A DNA stretch of 64,000 bases, taken from positions 4,387,852 to 4,451,851 of the forward strand of contig OX637350.1 of the NCBI GenBank assembly GCA_951799405.1. The letters are read 5' to 3'. This DNA comes from Agapetus fuscipes. Its lineage: Eukaryota > Arthropoda > Insecta > Trichoptera > Glossosomatidae. Positions 1-10,479 of this stretch are shown here, piece after piece. A program made the translations under genes and the position numbers. The notes below the pieces were generated by a model. It did no database searches. It saw only the letters and a program-made list of their open reading frames with translations, and was not told the DNA's origin. Within the stretch, counting starts at the first letter, position 1. Every line of letters starts with the position of its first letter.

Positions 1-264
1 AAAAAAAATGTCAGATTACAAAAATAATAAGCTCCTCGTCCTATCTCATACGGCCAAGTGATAAAATTAATCAGAACGATTAGATGAAGGGAAATGCTGA
101 TAAGCTATATAGTTTTTAGTGTTTTATTGGAAAACAATATATTCGATATCAAGAAATTGTTATTTATAAAAAAAACATACGATTTTAGCATTCTTCGTGT
201 TTCTATTTGTTAATCTCAATTTTTCAATTTTCTTCTTCTTCTTTTAGTGCCACTTATATCAGAG

Positions 265-365
265 TTCGGCGATCATCATGTCTATTTTAACCTCGAAACA
301 AGGATTTCGTACTTTTGTTGTACCACTGTCGCAGCTTTTTCAGCCACGATGTCCTTGACTCCTTG
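265..365 (-). repeat. Interspersed repeat, copy 1 (LINE-3'-end-like)
   Basis: The stretch containing TTTTTCAGCCACGATGTCCT, with a CTCGAAACAAGGA-like stretch about 60 bases to its left, recurs at 18475-18670. Both copies end in an A/G-rich run when read on the minus strand, like the 3' end of a retroposon. I cannot name the family. Confidence 0.4.
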
Positions 366-419
366 ACTTATAGGTTGGTATGCGGCTGACCACCCATTCT
401 GTAAAATATGTTTCACTTT

Positions 420-550
420 CCCATAGTCACACCCTTCTCGAACGCTTCAATTCATCTCTCCAGTGCCTGTGTGAGCGTCCATCTCTCCGTACCATATAGA
501 GCAATTGGGAAGACAAAGCCCCTCATCCAGAGCTTCTGGAGTTTAAGGTT
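420..550 (-). mobile_element. Degraded LINE reverse-transcriptase fragment
   Basis: Minus-strand translation gives LKLQKLWMRGFVFPIALYGT, then ERWTLTQALER, one stop, and IEAFEKG. This matches the ALYG(A/C)E-W-L-LE-EAFE block near the C-terminus of many non-LTR retrotransposon ORF2 proteins. One in-frame stop and no flanking RT domain show it is a short dead fragment. Confidence 0.6.
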
Positions 551-1504
551 CAAATCTCGTCACAACAGTACTTTACTCATTTTATCGAAGACATTTTGGT
601 TATATTCAAATCAAAAAACAATACATCAATATCGCTGACATATTTATCTGTTTTCAATATACGTAACAAAGACTCAAAAACGAATCAAATTCAAATAAAT
701 AACGCTCAATCTACCAAGGACATAAAGCTATTGGAATCGAACTCACGACCGTGGGTTTTTGGACTCCTTGTTTTGCATCTGTACCCCAACTAAGTATAAA
801 TCTTGACGCCTTTGAACTAAAACATTGTACTAATGTACTAAAAAATGTATGGAAACTAAAACGCTCGCTAGAGGCGCGCGCTGTTTTATTTTGTACTAAC
901 TGTACCCTGCCACCCCTTGTGGTGTCTCGTCTGTTTACTGTTATTGTGCCGCCATTCTGTTACGGGTGGTGAGGATCTCTGCAGATTTGTCTCCACTGTT
1001 TTGTGTCCTTGCGCACTTCTTTTAATCTAAAAAAATCTCTGTCCTAAAGTAATAATAGTTTAAGCATACTTGGCCGGAATCAGCCATAGTTCTATAATTT
1101 CACTGGAATTTCGTCGAATCACTCAAATAGTAATGGCAATGTTTGTTTTACTTTAATTAAACTGTTTATTTAATATGTCAGTTTAAGAATAACATGATGA
1201 AAAATAATTCTTGAGATTAAATCAAATGGACATGTTGCCCCGACCAAGTTTTGGAAGAGAAGGAAGTAGGAAACAGTTGCCATCATTGACAGGCAGTTGG
1301 CTGCAAATACCATAGACAAAAGTACAAATGTTTCATTGGTAGGTATTTAAAGTCTTAACAATATTTCTGCTTTCATTTCCTTCATTGCTCCAGTTTTTTT
1401 CATACAGAAGACTAAGTTGGCATGTAAAGAATTACTCATGTAAGTTTCATCGCAATCTGTTCAGTAGTTTAGGAGTCCATACAGGACAAACATCAGTTAC
1501 AATT

Positions 1505-1790
1505 TTTTTTTGCTCGAATATTTTCGCCTCAAAAAGGCATCCTCAGGAACAGTGGGGTAGGTTAGGATAGGATGCCTTTTTGAGGCAAAAATATTCGAGT
1601 CAAAAATAAAATCAAAATTATGAATTATTAAAACTGTATTATTGAAAAATTCAATTGGATAAACACAGTTTTAATTCACTTTTTTTTTGCCTAAACATTT
1701 TCGCCTAATGAGGCATCTTCAGGAACAGAATTGATAAACAAAAGATATAAATAAGTTAATTAAAACTCTGTTTTTATCCAATTGAATTTT
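1505..1790. repeat. Penelope-terminus-like motifs in inverted pairs
   Basis: A GCTCGAATATTTTCGCCTC...GGCATCCTCAGGAAC motif (1513-1545) is followed by its near inverse at 1570-1600 and a third version at 1688-1725. Outside these, a 30-40-bp inverted repeat around ATTCAATTGGATAAA (about 1645-1680 and 1765-1795) forms a foldback. The hairpin-plus-CGAAA layout resembles the terminal motif of Penelope-like elements (see 53270-53860). No coding region is present here. Confidence 0.4.
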
Positions 1791-1936
1791 TAAATAATAC
1801 AAATGCACTTTCCCTGTGTACTTAAATAGATTTACACTTAAAAAAATAGATTTAAAACTGTGTTATTTTTTTTAAATAAATATAATTGACTTTCACTGCG
1901 TGAATCACCAAACCCTAACAGATATACACACATCCG

Positions 1937-2004
1937 TTTGTTTTTATATATTAAATACATTTTCGTATTATTTGTTTTTATATATTAAATACATTTTCGT
2001 ATTA
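1937..2004. repeat. Perfect tandem duplication, 2 x 34 bp
   Basis: Two adjacent identical 34-bp units (1937-1970 and 1971-2004) begin TTTGTTTTTATATATTAAAT and end TTTCGTATTA. No gene is involved. Identity suggests a recent slippage event, or a local assembly duplication. Confidence 0.85.
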
Positions 2005-2398
2005 TACGCTAAGGTGGAGTTATTGTTTTGTACTTGGAGTACTGGGCTTGATATCTGCTCTGGCGCTCCTTGGAAGCAGTTGTCGCCATTTTATCTTGAC
2101 GCATAGTTGCGAATCACGTTTAAGCAACAATTATTGCGACAATTATTTTGATTTATTCAAGCCAGAGGCGAAGCTATCCTCCTACACTCCACCCGCACTC
2201 CTGCACCCTGTGCACAAGTTTACGTTTACATAAAATTATATGGAAACTAAATCAGCGACACTATTGAGCGTTTCAATTAGAAAACTTTTTTTTTTTGGTG
2301 AGCGCAATGGTTGAAATTAATCGTAAACAAGACGGTTGTCATGGTTACCGTTATACCCTGAATTACAAACATTTCGTCAATTCCCCTCTAATTTAATC

Positions 2399-2486
2399 TT
2401 ATCTAATCTAAGTTGCAAAGATATGTTACATTGAAGATTCACATTACATGCACATGCCTCATGTGAACCTACAACATAAAAACCAA
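2399..2486 (-). repeat. R1 retroposon, 3' fragment
   Basis: Reads TCTAATCTAAGTTGCAAAG and continues through the CACATGCC-CATGTG dyad, i.e. the last ~90 bp of an R1 copy in reverse orientation. The remainder is replaced by the palindromic MITE at 2492-2592. Confidence 0.7.
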
Positions 2487-2491
2487 AAAAA

Positions 2492-2592
2492 ACCTCGATC
2501 GCGTAAATGGAAAATGTATGGAAGCTACAGCAGCACACATGGTGAGTGAATTGTTTTCATACAATTTTTCTACACCTTTACACGATCGAGGT
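2492..2592. mobile_element. Palindromic MITE, 101 bp
   Basis: Left end ACCTCGATCGCGTAAATGG and right end TTTACACGATCGAGGT are inverted copies. The interior ATGTATGGAAGCTA has relatives at about 840-870, 2240-2260, 13975-14000, 28690-28790, 29405-29520 and 54535-54620, so this is a small family of near-perfect palindromes. Confidence 0.6.
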
Positions 2593-2694
2593 GAGTTCAC
2601 GCAAACTTTTATACTTGAGGTATTAGAGTCGCAAATGATAAGCTACATATTATAAAGGCAGAAGGAAGAAATAGTGGAAAATACAATATAATAT

Positions 2695-2772
2695 TTTTTA
2701 CAGCATGAAGCTGACCAACCATACTGTAAGAAATGGGTACTTTGTTAATGTCGCCCCTTTCCGGGGAAGGTA
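2695..2772 (+). repeat. R1 retroposon, 5' fragment
   Basis: Contains CATGAAGCTGACCAACCATA, CTGTAAGAAATGGGTACTTTG and a diverged CCCTTTCCGGGG dyad, matching the first ~80 bp of R1, then stops. Confidence 0.6.
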
Positions 2773-2800
2773 ATAAATAAGAATACTTATAATTACTTAT

Positions 2801-3055
2801 ATTAGGATCATTTATTTGGTTAGCCCTGTTTTTGTGTGAATCACACCTCAAGAGCCCTATGCGAGCTTGGTCGACGCTATATATAATTATGAAGAAAGAC
2901 CTAGCTACTGTAAGGTTGGATGAATCTTTGATGGCCGGTATATTATGTTTTTAACTAAGAGATACATTGTATATTTATTGAGCTCCACCGGGATTCGAAC
3001 CCACAACCTTCCATTCACCGAATCCCGAAGCGCTAACCACTAGACTATGGACCGG
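2801..3055 (-). mobile_element. SINE-A (tRNA-derived), diverged copy
   Basis: The tail (TATTAGGATCATTTATTTGG, CACACCTCAAGAGCCCT) lies at the left. The tRNA-like head lies at 2990-3055, read on the minus strand: A box TAGTCTAGTGGTTAGCG, B box GGTTCGAATCC. A central segment is deleted. There is no 5S module. Confidence 0.8.
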
Positions 3056-3539
3056 CTAACAAAGTTAAGTTGCCAGTACATATTTATATGATCGAGAAGA
3101 GCTTATATAACTCAGTCGTCGAGCAGAGAGGGTGTCTCCTGAAGATGTTAGCTACGTCGCTAAAGAAACGTCGAGAATAATGTAAGTTCTCTTGTAACGG
3201 TTCGTCTAATATTCGATAAAGAAATTTTAACTATGTAGCAGCGGCGAAGCGTGCCGTACAAGCCGGTTCCCATCGGCTTCCCTTTTAAAATGATGTAACA
3301 AAGTACCTAGTTAAAACATATAGGCACAAAGTAAAAAAATTCATTTAAAACCAAAGAAACAATACGTATTTTTCCCCCATTGAAACCATGCAGTCTACTT
3401 TATTATCTTTTCTGCCTCATTTTAAACGGGAAACCGATAGAAACCGGCTTGTATGGCACCCTTCGCCACCGCTATGTATGTAGTTATAATTATTGTAAAT
3501 AGCTTACGCAAATTTTTATGCTTGAGGTATTTTTATTTG

Positions 3540-3745
3540 AGGTTCACTTTGCCAATGTCACCCCTGTTTCAGGGAAGGTCGGCCAAAGTTGTAAGGCTTA
3601 TGTTCATTTGAGGTTTGGATTTTATTTGTAAGTACACATTCAGCATTTGTAAGCGCGAAGTACACTTGTTGGCTTGTGGGCATACATCTGAGAGCTTTAA
3701 ATGAATATATCCTTGCAAGTTAGATTATAGATTATAGGTAAGACA
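3540..3745 (+). repeat. R1 retroposon copy
   Basis: Includes CACCCCTGTTTCAGGGAAGG and a variant middle (GTAAGTACACATTCAGCATT) shared with the copies at 21849 and 52584, which marks a subfamily. It ends TTAGATTATAGATTATAG. Confidence 0.8.
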
Positions 3746-4325
3746 AAAAGTCGTGTGACCAAATTGTGTCTGTGGACGAATTGTCTGTAACCGATTTGTC
3801 GTGGAACCAAAATGCTGTACCTCTGTTGTGTTATCTGGAATTTGCATATTAATTTTATAGGCGCTTGTTTGAGATCGGTTCGTTATGAGGCAGGGCGTGG
3901 GGTGGAACCCAAACTATCTGCTTGTCGAATGTTGACTCTTGCCACTGATTTATGGTGCTGAATAGCCGGCCGAATGCCAGCCTGCTCATTAATTACATAA
4001 ATCAGCTGGTTTTTGACTGCGACACGAACGCCATTGCCGGTGAGATAGACGGATGAATTAATGCAGCCCATTGTTGACGACAATGCAAATTTACTTTGCA
4101 TGCACAAAAGCTAAGTCTGCAATTTGACTTTAGTTGTTTGCTTCTATTATCTGTAATATATATTATGTACGTGGCAAAGATTTACTAACATTTCAGATTC
4201 AAAATATTACTTCCCCTCAGTATTATGCACTACTTGATTCAAAGAAGACATTAAAATTAAATTGAAGACTACAGGGGAAAAATTATGAATGTAAGCAAAT
4301 ATAAGAAAATAATCTACTAATGCTA

Positions 4326-4365
4326 TCTATTTATTTATTTTTATTTATTTATTTATTTATTTATT
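4326..4365. repeat. (TTTA)n microsatellite
   Basis: About 40 bases of TTTA/TATT repeats, followed by CGGCACTTAGTGCC, a small palindrome. The pair may mark the 3' end of an old retroposon. Confidence 0.7.
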
Positions 4366-4679
4366 AACGGCACTTAGTGCCTTTAACATTAAATAGATAC
4401 AGAGTTTCAAAAATAATACAAATACATAAAAATACCAAAAAGAAAAACATGTATTAAATTACAGTGAATAAAAAAGATCTAGTGGCATATGTGCGTATCT
4501 GAAGGTAAAGCTTTGGAAAATTTGGAATGCAACAACAGTCGCTATCACAGTTTATGGCGGTAATTCCGTTTTTTTGCCATAATAGACAACCATTTGAAAT
4601 ACAGACTTTCAAATTTAGAAATTTTATTTACTCAAAATGTTCTTCGACTGACATTCCTTGTTCTTCCTCTGTAGTCTTC

Positions 4680-4835
4680 AGAATCGCATTCTACACAATC
4701 TGAGCTAAGAAAAACACAAGAAACACGATAATGTGAGAGTTGAATTTAATATATTTAAAAAATCAATTTCCAGTTTTCTTAAGACACATTGCTCCAGTAC
4801 ACATACCTATAAAAAAATCTCATGTGAAATTACCT
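4680..4835 (+). repeat. Interspersed repeat shared with 40230-40380
   Basis: GAATCGCATTCTACACAATC, GAGCTAAGAAAAACAC and CATGTGAAATTACCTC recur in the same order at 40230-40380. No coding potential or terminal structure was identified. Confidence 0.6.
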
Positions 4836-4849
4836 CTGTTGGAGATAAG

Positions 4850-5652
4850 AGAAACAAGCACTAGGGTGACAATTAAGTGAAATACAGAAGAAATATGAAA
4901 CGGAAAAGAGGAAAGGGAAGACTGAGAAAAGTATGGATCATTCAGGTCAGATTGGTGAAATTATGAAAGAGTAGGATATACAAAGTGAAAAGAGTAGGAT
5001 ATACAAAGTGAAAAGAGTAGGATATACAAAGTGAAAAGAGAAGGATATACAAAGTGAAAAGAGTAGGATATACAAAGTGAAAAGAGAAGGATATACAAAG
5101 TGAAAAGAGAAGGATATACAAAGTGAAAAGAGTAGGATATACAAAGTGAAAAGAGAAGGATATACAAAGTGAAAAGAGTAGGATATACAAAGTGAAAAGA
5201 GAAGGATATACAAAGTGAAAAGAGTAGGATATACAAAGTGAAAAGAGAAGGATATACAAATTGAAAAGAGTAGGATATACAAAGTGAAAAGAGAAGGATA
5301 TACAAAGTGAAAAGAGAAGGATATACAAAGTGAAAAGAGTAGGATATACAAAGTGAAAAGAGAAGGATATACAAAGTGAAAAGAGTAGGATAAAAAAAGT
5401 GAAAAGAGTAGGATATACAAAGTGAAAAGAGTAGGATATACAAAGTGAAAAGAGTAGGATATACAAAGTGAAAAGAGTAGGATATACAAAGTGAAAAGAG
5501 TAGGATATACAAAGTGAAAGAAGGAAATGTATCGAAAAGGTGATGGCTTTGAATGAATTGAAAGAAGTATGCAGAGATACAAAAAAATGGATGCAAATCT
5601 GCAGAGGCTATGGCCACCCCTAGCGGAATAGCAACAGAGAGTTATAGCTGAC
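4850..5652 (+). mobile_element. LINE 3' end (MRWFGHVER-type) enclosing a minisatellite
   Basis: The left flank (GAGGAAAGGGAAGACTGAG, TCAGATTGGTGAAATTATGA) and right flank (GGTGATGGCTTTGAATGAATTG, CTGCAGAGGCTATGGCCACC) match the C-terminal coding tail and 3' end of the LINE also seen at 9540, 13575 and 53878. Between the flanks, one 23-bp piece of LINE sequence has expanded to 24 units. The RT domain upstream is missing. Confidence 0.75.
4969..5519. repeat. 23-bp minisatellite, 24 units
   Basis: Monomer AGWAGGATATACAAAGTGAAAAG (given with W) repeats 24 times. The W base splits monomers into T and A types in the order TTTATAATATATATAATATTTTTT, suggesting a two-unit higher-order period in the middle. 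One unit reads GATAAAAAAAG and one CAAATTGAAA. Because 23 is not a multiple of 3 and the complement lacks stops, all three minus frames stay open; these ORFs (174-218 codons) are an artefact of the repeat and not genes. Confidence 0.95.
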
Positions 5653-6045
5653 CCGAAAAAAAATGACTTGCTTTCTTCTGAAGTCTGTGGATACCTACTA
5701 AAGATACATATTTACAAAAAAAAAAACACTTTAATACGCAAATAAAAATGTAATTTAGCGTAGTACTAAAATTGCGAATGTAGCAAATATTTACAAGTAT
5801 TACTTGTAAAATCCTGCGGTTTATTTGCATAGCTAAATAATTACACACGAAAATAGTATTGGGTACACAATTTGTGATAGCACACCTACCTAGCTTGGTG
5901 TTTTCTTTTAAAAAGATAAAGGAAAACTTTACAATGTGTACACAAAAATATTCTGTATACTTATGTAATGTTTGTCTACTCACATACTATGGCCTATTGC
6001 GATGTAAGTAGGTAAATAAAGATTTTTTTAAGAATTTGAGATACC

Positions 6046-6170
6046 GCGTCTCAGTCTAGTGGGGAACACTACGGGCTCGTAATCAGAAGGTAAAGGTTTG
6101 ATTTTAGATAAGCTGGACTGCTAGTCAGCTTCTTTGGGAGACTGTCTGTCCATGCAGACAAGAAAGGACT
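6046..6170 (+). mobile_element. tRNA-derived SINE remnant, separate family
   Basis: A tRNA-like block runs CTCAGTCTAGTGGGGAACAC (A-box region), GGCTCGTAATCAGAAGG (anticodon region, CGT) and GGTTTGATTTTA (decayed B box). It resembles a tRNA-Thr-type SINE head. Mutated stems argue against a functional tRNA gene. Single copy in the window. Confidence 0.5.
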
Positions 6171-6237
6171 CAAAGTATAAGTCAAGGAACCGATAAAATG
6201 CTTAATTTCACAGACTCAGTCTCGGCTTGCCTGGAGG

Positions 6238-6330
6238 GTCTAATCTAATCTAAGTTGCAAAGATACATTGGAGATTCAAATGATATGCATTCTCACAAGC
6301 AGACACGTAGGTACAACTCCCTAAAACTAT
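6238..6330 (-). repeat. R1 retroposon, 3' fragment
   Basis: Begins TCTAATCTAATCTAAGTTGC (the TTAGA tail in reverse) and continues to CACAAGCAGACACGTAGG, where R1 similarity ends. Confidence 0.7.
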
Positions 6331-6770
6331 TTACTGAAATGTCAAGGTACGAATTTTGGAAATCCGGCAAGGATCTTGTAGAAATTTATGCTGGTTTCAG
6401 ATTCAAACACTCTCTTGGTTGGTTTTTAGTCTCAGCTTTATTCTTTCTTGTAATTTAAGAACCCCCAAAGCATATTTTGTTTGTATTACCACTAATTCCT
6501 ATCGTAATAAAATGACGAGTCAATACGAAATGATACCTATGTTTTCATACACACCAAGAATGAATGACATTATGCTTTTTACACACTATAAATGATTCTA
6601 ACAGCCCGAGCGGCATAAATATTCAAATGTTAGGTTTACTGAACATACTTTAATACAATCAGTAAAGAATCAAGTTAAGATTTTCCTTTATCAAAAAAAA
6701 TATACAGTCGAATTGAAAACAAAATTTGGACACAGCAGCCGATTGTAAAGCATGGAGAAGATTTTAGTAG

Positions 6771-6974
6771 GCATACAGTCGCAGCAGTCGTCTGGAGTGT
6801 CAGGATCTAGGAATCAAGCCTGTGTTTGAAGAACGAGCCTTCAATGTGGCTGCTCCAGCTGCATGGAACATCCTTCCAGATAACCTGCGTGAGATGGATC
6901 TGGAAGCTGGGTTTAAAAGGGGAATAAAGACCCACATCTTCGCACTCTCTTTCGAACAAGCGCCTTTGGAATGA
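6771..6974 (+). mobile_element. L2/CR1-like LINE, RT C-terminal tail
   Basis: The + frame from 6771 to the stop at 6972-6974 gives ...FEERAFNVAAPAAWNILPDN, then LREMDLEAGFKRGIKTHIF. This is the G/E-RAF-VAAP-WN-LP...F-KTHLF block ending ORF2 proteins of L2/CR1-clade LINEs. Two adjacent stops precede it, so only 68 codons of the tail survive. Confidence 0.75.
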
Positions 6975-7659
6975 TTTAAAATCATGAAAAGATAAATTAA
7001 GAATTACAGTATTGTATTGTATACGACCAGGAGTGGACTGTAAAAGGCTGAGGAAGAAGAAGATGATAATTCCAGCCACAAGATTCGTCTTAAATTCCTG
7101 ATAGAAACATGTATGGAAGCTTCTAGCATCCGAGCACATATTATATTATGTTTTCTATGCTTACGGGTATAAATATTTCAGTTGGTGCGGACACGCAGTG
7201 CAGTTGTCAGACGCGTAATCTATTTTTGGTATATACCAGAGAGGAGATGCACCCAGTACATAAGAGGGCATACCAGTATACTCGTATTATGTAGTAAATG
7301 CCCTGGTAGGAGCAGATCCCAGGGGCGAAGGGGCATTCATTATTTTCTGGAGTCATAATAAAATAGGAGTTTAAAAAATTAAAGTAAAACTTAAAACAGC
7401 ATATTAAAAAAGGTTTTCATTTTTAAACCAGTATAAAGCCATTTTTCCCATACTTATAAGCTGGTTTAACTTTGGTTTTTGATTCCACTAATCTATGAAT
7501 TAATAAAGCCGTAAGGGTTTTTGTACTGACGTTGTAAAGATTAATTTTAAAATTAATAATGTAAAACTAAAAAATAAACAAAGATTTTCTATACGAGTTG
7601 ATTTATTTCCTCGAGCGCTTTCTGTGTTATCACGCATTCTCTTAAATAGGAGCTTATAC

Positions 7660-7745
7660 GAAAAAAGTTTTTACTCTGGATGAAATGAAAAAAGTGTACA
7701 AGGACCGAATAAAAATTATGGTTGATTTGCAATGCTGGCGGCTAA
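7660..7745 (+). mobile_element. LINE 3'-terminal fragment
   Basis: CTCTGGATGAAATGAAAAAA through GATTTGCAATGCTGGCGGCT matches fragments at 20900, 39230 and 59585. It encodes a degenerate LDEMKKVYKDR-like peptide, the usual last residues of a LINE ORF2. Confidence 0.55.
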
Positions 7746-8339
7746 GGATTAAAAATTCTAATCGTTCATGATGGTCTGAGGATCGTTACGTATGTAATTT
7801 TTTGCTTAAAAGGTAATGAAGTTAAAGGTCCCAAATTGGGGAGAGGGGGTAGAAATGAATTATATTAAAAAAAAAGTTTTTTTTATTGCATAATAATAAC
7901 TGGCCGATTTGATACAGCGCCGTTTATTGAAACTAGCCACCCTATAGACGCTTCAATATACATACTAGTAGTCTTCTTATCTATCGCCGGATAGAAATAA
8001 AATCATAGACAAACAAGACAGGATTAGTTCTGTGTGAAAAGGTTCTTTCACGCAGCTTTTTAAACTCCAATAATATACTTAACTGATTTTAAAGTTTTTC
8101 TTTTAAAGGGAAGCCATTGGGATTAGAGTTATTATGGCACATTATTATATTGTACACTCTACGCCACTGTCTGGTTTACATAGCCCAAGGGCCAGTGCAG
8201 TAGAAAGAACCAAATAATCAAAATTGTTCGCCCACCTCACAACAACCACAAAATTCTTCGAATACAATAAAATATACCTAGACGTTATTAATGACTGGTT
8301 TAGAAACCTTCGTGTCCATTTTGAGTGGCAGGTAAAAGA

Positions 8340-8523
8340 AAAAACTAGGAATATTCAAATCAAGGAATAAAAAGGAACAAATTCCACCGACAAAAAAAAT
8401 CTGACGTCACAAGACCGGGTAGCTAGAAAACGAAAACGAAAAACTAGTGATATTCAAATGAAGGAATAGAAGGGAACTAATTCCATCGACAAAAAATTCT
8501 AACGTCACAAGACCGTGTTGCTG
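8340..8523. repeat. Imperfect tandem duplication, ~99-bp period
   Basis: Units at 8340-8428 and 8439-8523 share AAACTAG-ATATTCAAAT, AAGGAATA and ACGTCACAAGACCG. A weaker relative (GGATGTCACATGTCC, GGTTGCTAGG) lies at 17260-17350 in oxidase intron 2. Confidence 0.7.
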
Positions 8524-8616
8524 GGAAAAAGGCAAAGTAAAATTTTGTTTTCGGTTGCTAAGGACTTGTTACAACCGTTGTATCTAAGAGAAAAAATATA
8601 TTTTTGTTTTTGCATG

Positions 8617-8795
8617 CCTATATTAACCCTGTTTCAGGGAAAGATAGCAAGGATTGCAATGTTAACGTTCATTTGAGGTTTGTGTTTTTTATTTTTCAAG
8701 TACAGTGTGTCAGCGCGAAATAAAAGGTGCCTGATAGTAGGCATGCATTAAATATGAAGCTGATCTTTGCAACATAGATATCAGATTATAGTAAT
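8617..8795 (+). repeat. R1 retroposon, truncated
   Basis: Starts within the CCCTGTTTCAGGGAAAG dyad and runs to TTGCAACATAGATATCAGATT. The 5' third is missing. Confidence 0.65.
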
Positions 8796-9539
8796 CGTAA
8801 ATTAACGAATTGTATCATAACTGCTTCGTTTTTATATCCATTTCTTCTTTACATCCTCACACAGTGAATCTTTGGATCATGCTCCGACTAAGTTGAATTT
8901 TGAATACAAAATAAAACTATTATCCTGGGATCATCTACGGATTTAATGTTTGTGAATAGCACAGTCTCTGTCTATGATTGTACATACGTAATGTTTTTTT
9001 TTCTACGTAAACCCGAGCAATGTGGTTTGGTAGCCGTCGAGTTAGTCGATGCGATAAAAAAGGATTCAACGCAACGTTGGTATATGTGTAACTTCCATTA
9101 TCTTACATTGTAGCTTGACATAGGTATACCTCAAGTATAATATATTGCGTAAATACACTACCATCGCGTAAACAACAATAAACATGTATGTAAACCAAAA
9201 CACTCAACAGATGCGCTGGTTTATCTTCAATACATTATTTTGAGTTGAGTTATTGTGTAATATGTTATACCTGAAAGTACTAATGTGTCTAGTACTGCTT
9301 GGTGGATAGAAAAAATGGAGCATATAAGGAATGTTTGAGAGTGGGGAGGTATGGAGAAAGGTATCACCCTTCCCCCCTGATGTTTCCCGTTTAAAACCAT
9401 GGACAAAACAAGATTTTAAAAGTTGGAATGCATGTGTACCTACTCGTAAAGAGATGTCAGAAAATGCATGAAAAAATGGTGAAGAATTCAGCTTACAAAT
9501 TCAGATGATATAGCCCAAATAGACGTTAGTGAATAGATC

Positions 9540-10015
9540 TAAGTTATATTTGAAATGCGAAATGAGTAAGGCATGTGCAGTAGAAATGAAACACTTGAGG
9601 AGTATGATAGGAAAAATTCTAAGATATTTAAAAGTTAATAATGAAAGGGTGAGAGGCAAATGCAAGTTGAGAGAGGATATGAAATAAAAGGTACTACAGA
9701 AGAATGTGATGAGATGGTTTGGGCATGTAGAAAGAATGGATAATGAAAGATTTGCAAAGTGTATATACCTACAGAGGAAATGTGGATAGTAAAAGAGGTA
9801 AGGGACGACCGAAAAAGGTATCCGGCTGGATCAGATTGGTGAAGTTGTGAAAGAATGGGATATACAAAGCGAATGCAAAAGAAGGAAAAGGTGAAAAAGG
9901 TGATGGATATGAATGAATTGAAAGAGATATGCAAGGATAGGAAAAAATGGAGGCAAATCTGTAGCGGCTCTGGTACCCTTAGCGGATTGGCAGCAGAGTT
10001 ACAGTTACAGTTAAG
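9540..10015 (+). mobile_element. LINE ORF2 C-terminus and 3' end (MRWFGHVER-type)
   Basis: Translation with frameshifts gives VEMKHLRSMIGKILRYLKVN, NVMRWFGHVERMDNERFAK and a lysine-rich tail. The copy ends in GTTACAGTTACAGTTAAG, the (GTTACA)n tail also seen at 27250 and 54440. The family looks like the RTE/Jockey-related LINEs common in insects. Stops and frameshifts mark it as dead. Confidence 0.75.
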
Positions 10016-10144
10016 TATCCAACCTTCCACGATTTTCCTTTTATTCGGGAAAAAGTTGCCATGAGGTAATTTTTAAGCACCAAAGCGTCAGAAGATAAAA
10101 CCATGTTTAAAAGAAGTGGGAAAACACCTGATAGCCTACAGTGC

Positions 10145-10220
10145 TATTCACAAAACATTTGGTCCATAGCTGATGTACGGGTCATCATTTATTTGCTTGG
10201 AAAATTCACTGTAGGCTGCG
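10145..10220 (-). repeat. Interspersed repeat (GTGCTATTCACAAAACATTT family)
   Basis: GTGCTATTCACAAAACATTT and AAAATTCACTGTAGGCTGCG are the reverse of the repeat at 43165-43290. Partial relatives lie at 8860-8970 and 32455-32540. Confidence 0.5.
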
Positions 10221-10479
10221 GGTGAGCCATGCCTTTGCTATTTGAGAACAACACCGCAAGGGTTTAAGCTCACACCATCCTTTCAGAACGCGGAAGCTTT
10301 ACTTATTAAGTTATCGGCTTTGGTCCATGTGCTGTTGGTCTTTTTGACACATACTTACATACAGGACGGTTATGAGAAAGGTTTGAGCATACGCACTAAG
10401 AACAACAAATTATCATTTAAAAAATCACAGAGTACTTATATTGTATTTTCTTAGAGGTTCACTGAACTAGGGAGTACGT

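Noticed and set aside
4969..5519. CRISPR-like array
   Set aside because: Units are contiguous 23-mers with no spacers, in eukaryotic LINE sequence.
4942..5617. Three overlapping minus-strand open frames of 174-218 codons (repeating LLFSLCISYSFHFVYP)
   Set aside because: They are all three frames of one 23-bp tandem array that lacks stops on that strand; no independent coding evidence.
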